Assembly: GCA_947470515.1 (NCBI GenBank) | Contig: CANITF010000004.1 | Span: 62,001-126,000 of the forward strand | DNA: 64,000 nucleotides | DNA from: Flavobacteriales bacterium | Lineage (GTDB): Bacteria; Bacteroidota; Bacteroidia; Flavobacteriales_D; Crocinitomicaceae | Reading direction: 5' to 3' | Part shown: positions 6,483 to 16,092 of the stretch, piece after piece | Position numbering within the stretch: position 1 is the stretch's first letter | Layout of the letters: every line of letters starts with the position of its first letter | The notes under the pieces: generated by a model | What the model saw: the letters and a program-made list of their open reading frames with translations, nothing else | Told to the model about the DNA's origin: nothing | The model's database searches: none | Program-made: the position numbers and the translations under genes

Positions 6483-9053
6483 TTATTGTTTCACGATTCG
6501 AATTGGGACGCTTTGATTTTCTAGCTGAAGAATGTAGTTTCCATATTCCAATTTACCCAATGAAAGATGCGTAATTGTTTCTGTTAGTTCTCCTTGAAGC
6601 ACCAATCTTCCTTGGCTATCAACCAAAACATAATTACTATTTAGCGAAGTAGTACGTTCAATTGTTAAATTATCAAAAGTGGGATTTGGGTAGATGCGAA
6701 TGCCATCTTTAAGTTCTGTTATTCCAGTATAACTCAATGTTAAGTTCAAGGTAATTGTACTATCACAACCAGCCGCGTTTGGAATAACTTGCGTATATGT
6801 TCCAGATTGCGTGTATGTTTGACCGTTGAGTATGTATGAATCTAAAGCTGTTTCTGTTAAAGTAGAAGCACTTGCTTGCTTGATTGTTAAATAAAGTGTT
6901 TGTGTCGATAAACAACCTCCAGCATTTGTAAAGGTCGATGTATACGTTCCACTTTGAGCATATGTTTGTCCATTTGCTGACCACGTATAACTTCCACAAT
7001 TGCTAACGGTCTCCGAGGAATTTGTAGGTTGATTGATTGTTAAATAAAGCGTTTGAGTCGATAAGCATCCTGCAGCATTTGTAAAAGTTGATGTATAGGT
7101 TCCACTTTGTGCATATGTTTGGCCATTTGCCGCCCACGAATAACTTCCACAGTTGCTAACCGTTTCTGAAGAATTTGTTGGTTGATTGACTGTTAAATAA
7201 AGTGTCTGAGTGGATAAACAACCTGCAGCATTTGTAAAGTTCGACGTATAGGTTCCACTTTGAGCATATGTTTGGCCATTTGCTGACCACAGATAATTTC
7301 CGCAGTTGCTAACCGTTTCTGAAGAATTTGTTGGTTGACCAATTGTAAGATTCAACGTAATGACAGAATCACATCCTGCTAAATTTGGAATAGTTGCTGA
7401 ATAGATTCCTGTTTGCGTATACGTTTGATTATTTATTGGCCAAGTATAACTTTGGCATGCAGTATTTGATATAGAAGCAGCACTTGGAGATGAAACAACA
7501 ACATTTATAGTGTTTGTGTCAGAGCAAGCACCATTGTAACTTATTAATTTTATTTGATACGTTCCTGCAATTGGAAAAGTTCTTGTAGCATTCACTGCTG
7601 TACTGAAGCTCGTTCCATTTGACAACCAATTTTGTGTTGCCGCTCCGGTTGAAGTATTTGTGAAATTGATGGTTCCATTCAAACAAATTGCCGTTGCCGA
7701 AGCGGTAAAGTTTGAATTAATTGTGCAACCACCACTTGAAGTGCATAAAACAGATTTAACAGAAAGCGTATTGCGTGTTGCAGTGGCTGGTGTAATTGCT
7801 ACTCCGCCTGTCGAATTATTTCCAGCGGTGCTAGTAATTGTTGATGGGCTTGTGGTTATAAATCCTGAACCGGTTATTTCATTGCAGCCAACGTTCCCAC
7901 TGGCATCCGACTTAGCAAAGAATACATCTTTAATACCAGCACCAAAACTTACAGTATATCCGCAAAAAACGAATGAAGTGCCTATTGGGCGCACATAAAA
8001 TCCTTGGTCATCGCCTGTACTGCCATATCCTTTAGTCCACAATAATATTCCATTTGCATCTGTTTTGTATAAGGCCACATCAAAACTGCCAAGGCCAAAG
8101 CTTGTAGATCTTCCACAAAGTATGTATCCACCATCTGGGGTTTGTCGTGCACATTGAGCGCGATCTTCTCCCGATTTACCATATGCTTTGCTCCATTGAA
8201 GAACGCCATTCACATCCGTTTTTATAAGGTATGCGTCCCAATTTCCAGCTCCATAGCTATTTGTGGTTGCTCCAATAATAAAACCATTATCGGTGGTTTG
8301 CTGGACAGTATATCCAATATCGTAAGAACTTCCACCATAGGTTTTTTTCCATTGAACAACACCAGCTGAATTTAGTTTTATCAGATAGACATCGGAAAAA
8401 TTTATATCTATTGCACTGGTATAACCTACTACAATATATCCACCGTCATTCGTTTCTTGAACTTCTCTCCCAGCATCCATAACGCTTACTGTTCCTGCAG
8501 AACCAATAGTTGTTGTCCATTGCACAGCTCCTAAAGAGCTAACCTTCAACACATAAACATCGTCTCCTCCTGAGCCATAAGTTTCTGTTGTGCCTGTAAT
8601 AATAAAACCACCATCAGATGTTTCCCTTACAGAATAGCCTTTATCAGATAAACCTATTGAGCCACCATATTCTTTTGACCATAGAACAATCCCATTGGCA
8701 TTGGTTCTAATGAGGTAAACATTCCCATCCCAATCTGTTGTAGTTGTGTGTCCAACAGCTATAAAACCGCCATCGCTCGTAGTATCAACATCTTGCAGCT
8801 CATCGTATAAAACATTTCCATATGTCTTTGTCCAAAGTGTATCACCGTTGCTATTGAATCGAGACATATAGCATTCCCATCCCCCAGTGCCGAAACTAAA
8901 TGTTCGTCCAGCTACAATATAACCGTTATCATCTGTTGATTGAAATGAATAAGCAAAATCTTCCTGGGCACCGCCTAGAGCTAGCTGAAAGGTACTTTGA
9001 CTGAAAAAAAATGAGGAAGAAGATAGAATCGCGAATAGCAGTATATAACGCAT
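6483..9053 (-). CDS. T9SS type A sorted protein: seven-repeat beta-propeller plus tandem 51-aa repeats
   Basis: A large (856 aa) secreted protein with an N-terminal signal peptide. Residues 25-390 contain seven repeats of about 50 aa built on DGGxIxxGxT, D-VYLIKxxxxG and WxKxYGG, a pattern expected to fold as a seven-bladed beta-propeller. A PKD/Ig-like segment follows (from GCTINSNFTAS). Next is a cassette of 51-aa repeats (NSSETVSNCGSY ... GQTYAQSGTYTS ... LSTQTLYLT): three near-identical copies with diverged copies at each end. The last 75 residues, starting IRIYPNPTFDNLTIE, are a type A T9SS C-terminal domain, which directs export across the outer membrane. Function beyond a surface or secreted role is unknown. 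No T9SS machinery gene is nearby. Confidence 0.88.
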   Translation of the reverse strand: MRYILLFAILSSSSFFFSQSTFQLALGGAQEDFAYSFQSTDDNGYIVAGRTFSFGTGGWECYMSRFNSNGDTLWTKTYGNVLYDELQDVDTTSDGGFIAVGHTTTTDWDGNVYLIRTNANGIVLWSKEYGGSIGLSDKGYSVRETSDGGFIITGTTETYGSGGDDVYVLKVSSLGAVQWTTTIGSAGTVSVMDAGREVQETNDGGYIVVGYTSAIDINFSDVYLIKLNSAGVVQWKKTYGGSSYDIGYTVQQTTDNGFIIGATTNSYGAGNWDAYLIKTDVNGVLQWSKAYGKSGEDRAQCARQTPDGGYILCGRSTSFGLGSFDVALYKTDANGILLWTKGYGSTGDDQGFYVRPIGTSFVFCGYTVSFGAGIKDVFFAKSDASGNVGCNEITGSGFITTSPSTITSTAGNNSTGGVAITPATATRNTLSVKSVLCTSSGGCTINSNFTASATAICLNGTINFTNTSTGAATQNWLSNGTSFSTAVNATRTFPIAGTYQIKLISYNGACSDTNTINVVVSSPSAASISNTACQSYTWPINNQTYTQTGIYSATIPNLAGCDSVITLNLTIGQPTNSSETVSNCGNYLWSANGQTYAQSGTYTSNFTNAAGCLSTQTLYLTVNQPTNSSETVSNCGSYSWAANGQTYAQSGTYTSTFTNAAGCLSTQTLYLTINQPTNSSETVSNCGSYTWSANGQTYAQSGTYTSTFTNAGGCLSTQTLYLTIKQASASTLTETALDSYILNGQTYTQSGTYTQVIPNAAGCDSTITLNLTLSYTGITELKDGIRIYPNPTFDNLTIERTTSLNSNYVLVDSQGRLVLQGELTETITHLSLGKLEYGNYILQLENQSVPIRIVKQ
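6885..7343 (-). repeat. Three 153-bp tandem repeats inside the type A T9SS protein
   Basis: The phrase TGTTAAATAAAG recurs at 6885, 7038 and 7191, an exact 153-bp period equal to 51 codons. Copies differ at scattered positions only. More diverged copies lie on both sides. Confidence 0.9.
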
Positions 9054-9160
9054 AATAGTAATGAATTTGTAATGCTAAAATAATAAAATTTTTTAAGCGA
9101 AGAATTAACTTAAATGTAAAGAATTTATCATAAATCAGAGATAGGTATGGATAAGCGGCG

Positions 9161-9175
9161 CTTCGACAAGCTCAG
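9161..9175 (+). repeat. Dispersed 15-mer CTTCGACAAGCTCAG
   Basis: Same 15-mer as at 36772-36786, there in inverse orientation. It sits in the 9054-9300 gap, where GACCGGTA also occurs twice (9177-9184 and about 20 nt on). No gene is visible in this gap. Confidence 0.8.
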
Positions 9176-9300
9176 CGACCGGTATCTTTTTTATATATCA
9201 TTGACCGGTAACGTTTTGTGATTTTAAATTGGTTGATTTGTATGGTTCGTAAAAATCAAATTTCAGTTCTAACAGCGCAGTGGTCTCAGTTCTCGGCTCT

Positions 9301-10323
9301 TTAATCCTGAAAAACCTTCGCCCCTTCCGAACAATTCTGGCAAATGTCAATTTGATTACGACCTGTTAAAACTGCCTGTCGAAAATCCCTGTACTTTTTA
9401 TGGTTCCAGATTTCAGTAAAAGGAGTTTGTTCGATTGTTCCTAAAACATGCTGTGCATCTTTGTCAAAACAACAAGGGACAACTTTTCCGTCCCAGGTTA
9501 ATACACTTCCCGACCACATTCTCCAGCAATGATTTCCCGTTTTGTATTTGAGTTTGTATGTTCCGTCTGAAGTTCTGACATAACGCGAATATTTCTCGTT
9601 TTCAGGCATCAACGAATTACCGTTTTTGTAATCGTATAATTGAGCAGTTTTAATGCGCACTTCATCAATTCCTAATTCATTCCCTAAAGTGAAAACTGCT
9701 GGAATTTCATGTTCGTTTGGTTTAACCGCTAAAAATTGAAATATCAAGTGCGGCGTTGCAGATTTCTTTTCTTTTTTTGCAGCGATGAGCAATTTTGTTG
9801 CTTCAATGACTTTGGCTAAATTTCCATGAACGCGGTAATTTTCATACGTTTCTTGTGTCAAGCCATCAATGGATATTATTAAACGATCTAAACCAGCATC
9901 GATAATTTCTTCTGCTTTTTTTTGATCGATGAAATGCGCATTGGTGGATGTTGCTGTATAAATTTTATGCTTTTTTGCTTGACGAATTAATTCCAAAAAT
10001 TGCGGATGTAAAAATGGTTCTCCTTGAAAATAGTAGTTAATATAAAAAACGGAACTACTTGTTTGATTTAACATCGTTTGATGTAAATCTAAATCTAACT
10101 TTCCCGTTGGTCGTGTAAATTGCTTTAAACCACTTGGGCATTCCGGACAACCAAGGTTACAAGCTGTTGTTGGTTCAATTGACAGCGAAAATGGTTTCCC
10201 CCACTGAACGGCTTTACGCGTAATACGAGAAAGATAAAAGGAAGATTTTAACGCAAGCAAATTTAAAACTCTTGTTAAAGTCAAATGGTTAAGAATTCTG
10301 AATGCATCTTTCGTTTGCGACAT
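9301..10323 (-). CDS. Radical SAM protein with SPASM domain
   Basis: A 340-aa cytoplasmic enzyme. The radical SAM cluster motif is C55-NLG-C59-PE-C62, ligating the [4Fe-4S] that cleaves S-adenosylmethionine. The barrel continues with GEPFLHPQFLELI and LIISIDG. A C-terminal SPASM-type region contains NHCWRMWSG, KVVPCCFDKD and ICQNCSEG, expected to hold auxiliary Fe-S cluster(s). SPASM proteins often modify peptides or sugars; no precursor peptide or partner enzyme is evident nearby, so the substrate is unknown. It stands alone between divergent and unrelated genes. The -7 element ends exactly 4 nt before the ATG, which predicts a leaderless transcript. Confidence 0.9.
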   Translation of the reverse strand: MSQTKDAFRILNHLTLTRVLNLLALKSSFYLSRITRKAVQWGKPFSLSIEPTTACNLGCPECPSGLKQFTRPTGKLDLDLHQTMLNQTSSSVFYINYYFQGEPFLHPQFLELIRQAKKHKIYTATSTNAHFIDQKKAEEIIDAGLDRLIISIDGLTQETYENYRVHGNLAKVIEATKLLIAAKKEKKSATPHLIFQFLAVKPNEHEIPAVFTLGNELGIDEVRIKTAQLYDYKNGNSLMPENEKYSRYVRTSDGTYKLKYKTGNHCWRMWSGSVLTWDGKVVPCCFDKDAQHVLGTIEQTPFTEIWNHKKYRDFRQAVLTGRNQIDICQNCSEGAKVFQD

Positions 10324-10327
10324 TGAT

Positions 10328-10335
10328 CAAAGGTA
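10328..10335 (-). promoter_or_regulatory. -7 element 4 nt before the radical SAM start (leaderless candidate)
   Basis: TACCTTTG on the minus strand, a perfect TAnnTTTG, with 4 nt to the ATG. A TTG lies 23 nt further upstream (10359-10361 on the plus strand as CAA). The predicted +1 falls on or next to the A of the ATG. Confidence 0.55.
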
Positions 10336-10543
10336 TTTAAAAAAAGGATAAAAAAAGACAAAGGACGGAAAGACTACAGGACTATAGGACTTTGTTAATA
10401 TGGATTAAACAGAAGTTTTTTTTTTCTACTTTTTCGATAAGAAATCTTCGATAGTATTATTCTTTCGAAAAATCAAATCTATGCTCTATGCTCTATACTC
10501 CATGTTCTTTTTCAAACACAGATATTTATTCTACTTTTATCCT

Positions 10544-12952
10544 ATGAAAATTTTTTTAGCATTTATACTTTTTGTATTTATTACTACTTTATCATTCAGT
10601 CAAACTAGATATTTTGTAAAGAATAATTTCACTGGTGACCCAATTCCTTTTGTGAAAGTAAAACCCAATACTGGAACACCTTTTTTAGGAGATATTGATG
10701 GAATAATTCAATTAAATGAAGGAGTTATTTCAATTGAAATCATTGGAAATGGAGTAAAGGATTCAAGCGTACTATTGGCGAATGTTGTTGATTTCACAAT
10801 TTATTTGACCCCGCTGATTAAAGAAATTCAAGTTGTCAATGTTACTGCAGGGGAAAATCCAGCACATCGGATAATAGATCTTGCGATTGAAAATAGAAAA
10901 AAGAATAACCCATTAGACAATGATCCTTTTAGGTACGAAAGTTATAGTAAATTCATTTTTGATGTGAATCAAGATGCAATTGATGGGATTCCCGAAGGAA
11001 CAACGGATTCTAATTTATTACAAATAAAATCATTTTTTAATCAGCAATATTTACTCATGATGGAAAGTGCTTCTATTAGAACGTTTATGCCGCCATCTCG
11101 CGATCAAGAAGAAATAACTGCCTATAAAGTTTCTGGATTTAACACGCCTTTATTGTCAACCTTTGCGAACGAAATGCAATCGTTTAGTTTTTATGAGAAT
11201 CAATTTCAGTTATTAGGGAAAACTTATATTAATCCTATTGCTTTCGGTGGAACAAGACGCTATTTATTTATTCTTGAAGATACAACAGTCGTAAATCAAG
11301 ATACCACCTTTACCATTTTTTATAGACCACGAAAAGGCAAAAATTTCGAAGGAATGACAGGGCGAATGTACATTAATACAAATGGGTATGCAATAGAAAA
11401 AGTTACTGCATCACCTTATGAAGATTCAACTGGAACAGAGATTATCATTGTTCAAGAATATGAATTAATTAATGGGAAGAAATGGTTTCCATCAAAATTA
11501 AGTACTGAAATTTCAATGAAAGGTCTTGTCCTGAATCCAAAAATGAAAAACGGATACATTCAGGGAAAAGGCAGTACGTATATTAAAAATATTGTTTTAA
11601 ATCCTGAAGGACTCCGCAAACGAGATTTTGATAATGTTTCAGTGACAACCAATGAAAATGCTGGAATCGTTAAGGATGAAGCCTGGGATTCGTTGAGATT
11701 CTATTCAATAAATGACAAGGAGAAAAGGACGTACGAAATGATTGATAGTTTGTCCAAGGCAGAGAAATTTGACAAGAAACTAGCGTTGTTGGGTACATTG
11801 GGTCAAGGGAAAATACCATTGGGTTATTTAAATCTTGATTTAACACGAGTTTTGGACTTTGACTTATATGAAGGATACAGATTTGGTGCTGGCTTAGAAA
11901 CGTCAAAAAAATTGATGGAGAATGCTACTGTTGGTGGCTATTATGCATGGGCTAACCGAGATAAAGGCACAAAATATGGAGCTTATTCTACTATACATTT
12001 GAATAGAAAGAATGGGATCAAAATAAACCTGCGCTATCAACAAGATGTTGCAGAAAGAGGAGGTGTTTTTTATCAAAAAGATTTATTTTCATTGAATTCA
12101 ACTTCGATGTATCGCCATTTATTTATTCAAAATATGGATAAACAGAGACTTGGTGAATTGGCTTTTTCAGGAAATATTAATTCCAATATGAAAATCACAT
12201 TGATAGGAAATTATCAACGCATTTGGACTACACAAGGATATGCTTATTACCCATCGGGAGATATGACGGTTGACTTTCCAATAACTGAATTTGATTTGGC
12301 TGAAACATCACTTGAGTACAGTTGGAATATTAGAGAAAAAGTGATGCAATTAGGTGACAATCGAATTTCTAAGGGAACAAAATTTCCAAAAATAAAATTG
12401 AAAGTAACCAAAGGATGGAAAGGTTGGTTAGAATCGGATTATGATTATGTTAGAATCAATACGGAAATTCAACAGGATATTGCAATTCGTGGTATTGGGA
12501 AATTTTCTTGGACACTGTCGGGGTCATTGACTGACGGGAATACTCCGCTTTTCCTAATGAATACTGGAATTGCTGCAGGTCGAAATTGGAATTTATCTGT
12601 GATGAATACCTTTGAAACAATGAAACCTTCTGAGTTTTATTCAAGCAAACAAGTTGCATTATTTACGCGGATGAATTTTAATGCAATTAAAACCAAAGCG
12701 AAATGGAATGAACCACAATTTTCTGTTCACCATGCAATTGGTTATGGCGAAATGAATCAAAAACTACAACATTCTATTTCCTTTCAATCAATGGAAAAAG
12801 GATTTTATGAAGCAGGTTTAATTTTGAATAATGTGCTCGTTGCTAATTCTATGGGAATTGGAATTGGAGGTTTTTATAGATATGGCCCATACTCGGATGC
12901 TGATTGGAAGAAAAATATTGTTCCGAAAATTACTGTTTCAATAGCGTTGTAA
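10544..12952 (+). CDS. DUF5686 / carboxypeptidase-regulatory-like outer-membrane protein
   Basis: An 802-aa protein from the ATG at 10544, chosen because MKIFLAFILFVFITTLSFSQ is a clean signal peptide. The frame stays open to an ATG at 10481, which would add 21 residues from a repetitive ATGCTCT tract and is less likely. Residues 20-95 resemble a carboxypeptidase-regulatory-like/CarboxypepD_reg beta domain (DPIPFVKVKPNTGTPFLGDIDG). The remainder matches DUF5686, a Bacteroidota family predicted to form an outer-membrane beta-barrel, with many alternating aromatic strands and a final strand ending IVPKITVSIAL. The function is unknown. TACTTTTA, one base off the -7 consensus, lies 4 nt before this ATG. 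Confidence 0.85.
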   Translation: MKIFLAFILFVFITTLSFSQTRYFVKNNFTGDPIPFVKVKPNTGTPFLGDIDGIIQLNEGVISIEIIGNGVKDSSVLLANVVDFTIYLTPLIKEIQVVNVTAGENPAHRIIDLAIENRKKNNPLDNDPFRYESYSKFIFDVNQDAIDGIPEGTTDSNLLQIKSFFNQQYLLMMESASIRTFMPPSRDQEEITAYKVSGFNTPLLSTFANEMQSFSFYENQFQLLGKTYINPIAFGGTRRYLFILEDTTVVNQDTTFTIFYRPRKGKNFEGMTGRMYINTNGYAIEKVTASPYEDSTGTEIIIVQEYELINGKKWFPSKLSTEISMKGLVLNPKMKNGYIQGKGSTYIKNIVLNPEGLRKRDFDNVSVTTNENAGIVKDEAWDSLRFYSINDKEKRTYEMIDSLSKAEKFDKKLALLGTLGQGKIPLGYLNLDLTRVLDFDLYEGYRFGAGLETSKKLMENATVGGYYAWANRDKGTKYGAYSTIHLNRKNGIKINLRYQQDVAERGGVFYQKDLFSLNSTSMYRHLFIQNMDKQRLGELAFSGNINSNMKITLIGNYQRIWTTQGYAYYPSGDMTVDFPITEFDLAETSLEYSWNIREKVMQLGDNRISKGTKFPKIKLKVTKGWKGWLESDYDYVRINTEIQQDIAIRGIGKFSWTLSGSLTDGNTPLFLMNTGIAAGRNWNLSVMNTFETMKPSEFYSSKQVALFTRMNFNAIKTKAKWNEPQFSVHHAIGYGEMNQKLQHSISFQSMEKGFYEAGLILNNVLVANSMGIGIGGFYRYGPYSDADWKKNIVPKITVSIAL

Positions 12953-12984
12953 GCTTACAATTTGGGACACATAATTTATTTTTG

Positions 12985-13347
12985 AACCACATAGACACAT
13001 AGGCAAGTGGTACATAGGACACATAGTTAGAGTTTAACTTGTAATTCATGATTTGTAATTCGGGATTCATATTAAAATCATTGAAATTAGAGTTTAAACT
13101 ATCAGTTCTAAACTTTAAACCCTTCGGCAAAATCTCAGGGCATCGCTTTCAGTTTTTCTGGATTTGTATTTTACTTTTGGACCACATAGCGGTGCATAGG
13201 ACACATAGTTAGAGTTAACTTGTAATTCATGATTTGTAATTCGGGATTCATATTAAAATCATTGAAATTAGAGTTTAAACTATCAGTTCTAAACTTTCAA
13301 CTCATCACTCATCACTCCTCACTCCTCACTCATTTGTAATTAATGGA
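12985..13347. repeat. Intergenic repeat block with two 104-bp direct repeats
   Basis: The 395-bp gap holds no gene. Copies at 13013-13116 and 13195-13297 are identical except for one missing T. Between them is CCCTTCGGCAAAATCTCAGGG plus CATCGCT, and CCACATAG phrases precede each copy. A microsatellite of CACTCAT/CACTCCT units runs from 13299 to 13333. Parts of the block recur inverted at 60316-60473, and the TTTGTAATTCGGGATTC phrase recurs inverted at 62362-62440. Confidence 0.93.
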
Positions 13348-16023
13348 CTATTTCAATAAATTAACATGCCCAACAAGCATTTGCCATGCATCAGGTTTTT
13401 CACATGAAACATATCTTAAGACATAGGCATAAACTCCTTCTTGAACCAATTTACCTTTATACGTTCCATCCCAACCGTATTGGGGGTTAGTTGTAGTATA
13501 AACTAATTCGCCCCATCGGTTATAGATTTTGAACTCCCATTCAAGAACTTCCAGCGCAAATTTCGCATTAAAATCATTGTTAAATTCGTTTCCATCCGGC
13601 GTAAATGTATTTGGAATATATATAATGAATGGCTCAATATATAATTCTTTATAACTCGTATCAGAGCAACCAAATTCATTTGTTGCAACTTGCATTGGGC
13701 GATGCCAACCACTCGTTGTATAGTTATAAATCAAATTCGCTTCATTCGAAAAATAAGTACTATCGTCAAACCAATAAAAAATACTTGAAGCACCTGATGA
13801 TTGATCAGAGAAGGTTATTTCTGCATGACAAATGTCCGTCTGAATTGGATCTACGTTGAACAAAGATGTTGGCGACGAGTGAATAGTTACCAAATCTTGC
13901 TGCAGCATATACAGTGTATCAATACAACCTTCAGCTGTTGTAATATTTAAACTGACGCTATAAGTTCCAACGGTTGTATATAAATGAGATGGGTTTTGTA
14001 AAGTAGATGTTCCACCATCGCCAAACTCCCAGAAATAAGAAATGGGCGAATCAGCGACACTCAAATCTGTAAATTGAACCAATGCAGGAACACATCGTGG
14101 GCCTGGTTCAACACGGAAATTTAAGGTCGGTTCTCTAAAAATAAATATCGAATGTGTAACACTTTCAGTACACGAATTAAAGGATGCAGTTAATGTGATT
14201 GGAAAAGTTCCAAATGTATCGAAAACAACACCAGTAACATCCAGATTTGTTGAACTCGGAATTGACGCGTTCGGACCAAAATTCCAGAGATAAGTTGTGA
14301 TACTAGGACCTGTCATTGAGCCATCAAAATTGAAGCTGTTATTCGTTATACAAAGTGAATCATTGTGTGTAAATGCAATCGTCAAAAGTTCATTGACTGT
14401 AATTGAAACAGTTGTTGAATCCGCGCATGAACCATTTGAACTTCCAATCAATTGCACAGTATATGTTCCGCCTGCCGGGAAAGTAAAAGTTGGTTCGAAA
14501 ACATTGCTCGTATCTGAAGTACTACCAGTAACTCCAAAATCCCATGAATAAATCGAAGTTCCAGTTGAATTATTACCAAAAGTAACGGTTAAACCATTGC
14601 ATTCATATCCAACAGGAAGAGCAATTTCTGCAACAGGTTCGGGGAAGATATAAATTGAATTCGTATACGTTGATTCACAAACGCCAAATGTAGCATCAAT
14701 AGTAATAGGTATTGAACCAGAAGTAGAGAAGGTAATATTATTCACATTTTGAGAAGTTGCTGTTGCTTGAGAAGCATTAGCTCCAAAATCCCAAGAAAAA
14801 GTTGTTCCAGTTGGTCCATTTGTTAATCCTACAAAATCAAAATTGTTTCCTAAAATACACAGTGAATCTTGAGAATTGAAAGAAACATCGAGTAAATTAT
14901 TGACATTCACAGTCATAAAGGCTGTGTCGGTGCAGTTTTGTCCAGGGTTAACGATAAGCATAGCTTCATATATACCAGGAGCTGGGTACGTATAACTTGG
15001 AGCAAATGTAGAACTAACATCGGTTGTGATTCCTGCTACACCGAAATCCCAAGCGTAAGTTGTACCCCCGAATGAATTATTTTCAAATTGAACATTAAGT
15101 CCGTTACAATAAGAAACAAAAGATGAGAGCTGCGTTTGAAGTGGTAAAATGGCAGATAATGTAATTTGACAATTGAAAACTTTGAATAAAAAATCACGAA
15201 TTGTTTCTCCGACTAAGACGCCATTTCTAAATTCTTGCACTCTAACACCAACAACAAATAAACCTAACATTTGTGGCGTTGCCGTTAGTACACCGGTTGA
15301 TGAATTTATAGAAATAGTCGAGCCAGGACCTAAAGGATTTGCTGCTCCAAATCCACCTGCCCAAACTACAGGAAAATAAGGCGGAGGTGGAGCCGTTAAT
15401 GGCCCTGGATTAGTCGAAGAAGCACCTGATAAAGGCGTTACAAGTGAATAAACCAATTGATCGCCATCTGGATCAGTTGCAGAATGATCAAATATTAATT
15501 GGTCATTACTGCACAAGACTAAAGGTGGATAATTTGTGAATCGAGGACTACTGTTAACTGTGAATCCGGTTTCAGAACCGGGAACATGAGTACTTAACGT
15601 AATACCTGTATCATCTGGACTTATGAGATTTGTTACCGCAGGACCTCTGCAACATCGCTGATATGAAACCGTATAACCACCCACAGCTGGGGGAAGATTT
15701 ATAACAGTTGTATAAATTGCTTTCTCAACACAAATATCGGTCGGAGCGGTTCCACATGGATTATTAAAAACCACTGGTAAAATGACACTTCCCGGAAAAG
15801 GAACGTCAATACTTGTTAAAAGAAAATTTCCTGAGGTGTAAACTGCTAATGGTAAAGGATTATCGTACTGAGCACCAGTAGAGAAACAATCCCTATATAA
15901 TGTTATGTAAAATCGGTAATTATTTCCGCCTAAGTAATCATAGTAAATATCACCACCAACAATGTGAGCAGCATTGGATGCAAACACAGAGAAAAACGCG
16001 AAAAATAATATAATTGACTTCAT
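13348..16023 (-). CDS. PKD-domain T9SS type B surface protein, 891 aa
   Basis: Begins with a signal peptide cleaved before AAHIVGGDIYYDY. The N-terminal domain, with its YQRCCRGP cysteine pair, is a conserved opening found in many large Bacteroidota surface proteins. Then follow about six PKD/Ig-like units, visible as repeated TYAWDFG, SWDFGAN, SYFWEFGDGG and YxVSL phrases, roughly residues 290-790. The C-terminal ~95 residues, starting IPNTFTPDGNEFNNDF and containing IYNRWGELVY and WDGTYKGKLVQEGVYAY, form a type B T9SS sorting domain (gliding-motility-associated CTD). The likely role is a surface adhesin or matrix protein. The usual PorP/SprF partner gene is absent here. A -7 element sits upstream. 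Confidence 0.9.
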   Translation of the reverse strand: MKSIILFFAFFSVFASNAAHIVGGDIYYDYLGGNNYRFYITLYRDCFSTGAQYDNPLPLAVYTSGNFLLTSIDVPFPGSVILPVVFNNPCGTAPTDICVEKAIYTTVINLPPAVGGYTVSYQRCCRGPAVTNLISPDDTGITLSTHVPGSETGFTVNSSPRFTNYPPLVLCSNDQLIFDHSATDPDGDQLVYSLVTPLSGASSTNPGPLTAPPPPYFPVVWAGGFGAANPLGPGSTISINSSTGVLTATPQMLGLFVVGVRVQEFRNGVLVGETIRDFLFKVFNCQITLSAILPLQTQLSSFVSYCNGLNVQFENNSFGGTTYAWDFGVAGITTDVSSTFAPSYTYPAPGIYEAMLIVNPGQNCTDTAFMTVNVNNLLDVSFNSQDSLCILGNNFDFVGLTNGPTGTTFSWDFGANASQATATSQNVNNITFSTSGSIPITIDATFGVCESTYTNSIYIFPEPVAEIALPVGYECNGLTVTFGNNSTGTSIYSWDFGVTGSTSDTSNVFEPTFTFPAGGTYTVQLIGSSNGSCADSTTVSITVNELLTIAFTHNDSLCITNNSFNFDGSMTGPSITTYLWNFGPNASIPSSTNLDVTGVVFDTFGTFPITLTASFNSCTESVTHSIFIFREPTLNFRVEPGPRCVPALVQFTDLSVADSPISYFWEFGDGGTSTLQNPSHLYTTVGTYSVSLNITTAEGCIDTLYMLQQDLVTIHSSPTSLFNVDPIQTDICHAEITFSDQSSGASSIFYWFDDSTYFSNEANLIYNYTTSGWHRPMQVATNEFGCSDTSYKELYIEPFIIYIPNTFTPDGNEFNNDFNAKFALEVLEWEFKIYNRWGELVYTTTNPQYGWDGTYKGKLVQEGVYAYVLRYVSCEKPDAWQMLVGHVNLLK

Positions 16024-16037
16024 TTTTTAATTAGACG

Positions 16038-16045
16038 CAAAATTA
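16038..16045 (-). promoter_or_regulatory. -7 element of the 891-aa T9SS protein gene
   Basis: TAATTTTG on the minus strand (TAnnTTTG), 14 nt before the ATG, with TTG triplets 15 and 22 nt further upstream. Confidence 0.45.
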
Positions 16046-16092
16046 AGGCAAATGTTGTTCCAAAACTCAAAATAATCGTGATTTAGATGAAT

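Noticed and set aside
9054-9300. Insertion-sequence remnant near the CTTCGACAAGCTCAG element
   Set aside because: No transposase fragment or target-site duplication; the sequence fits a short dispersed repeat.
10481-10543. N-terminal extension of the DUF5686 protein from ATG 10481
   Set aside because: The extra 21 residues come from a repetitive ATGCTCTATG tract and would bury the clean signal peptide that starts at 10544.
13299-13333. CACTCAT/CACTCCT microsatellite as a phase-variation switch
   Set aside because: It lies between convergent gene ends, past both stop codons, and cannot alter a reading frame or a nearby promoter.
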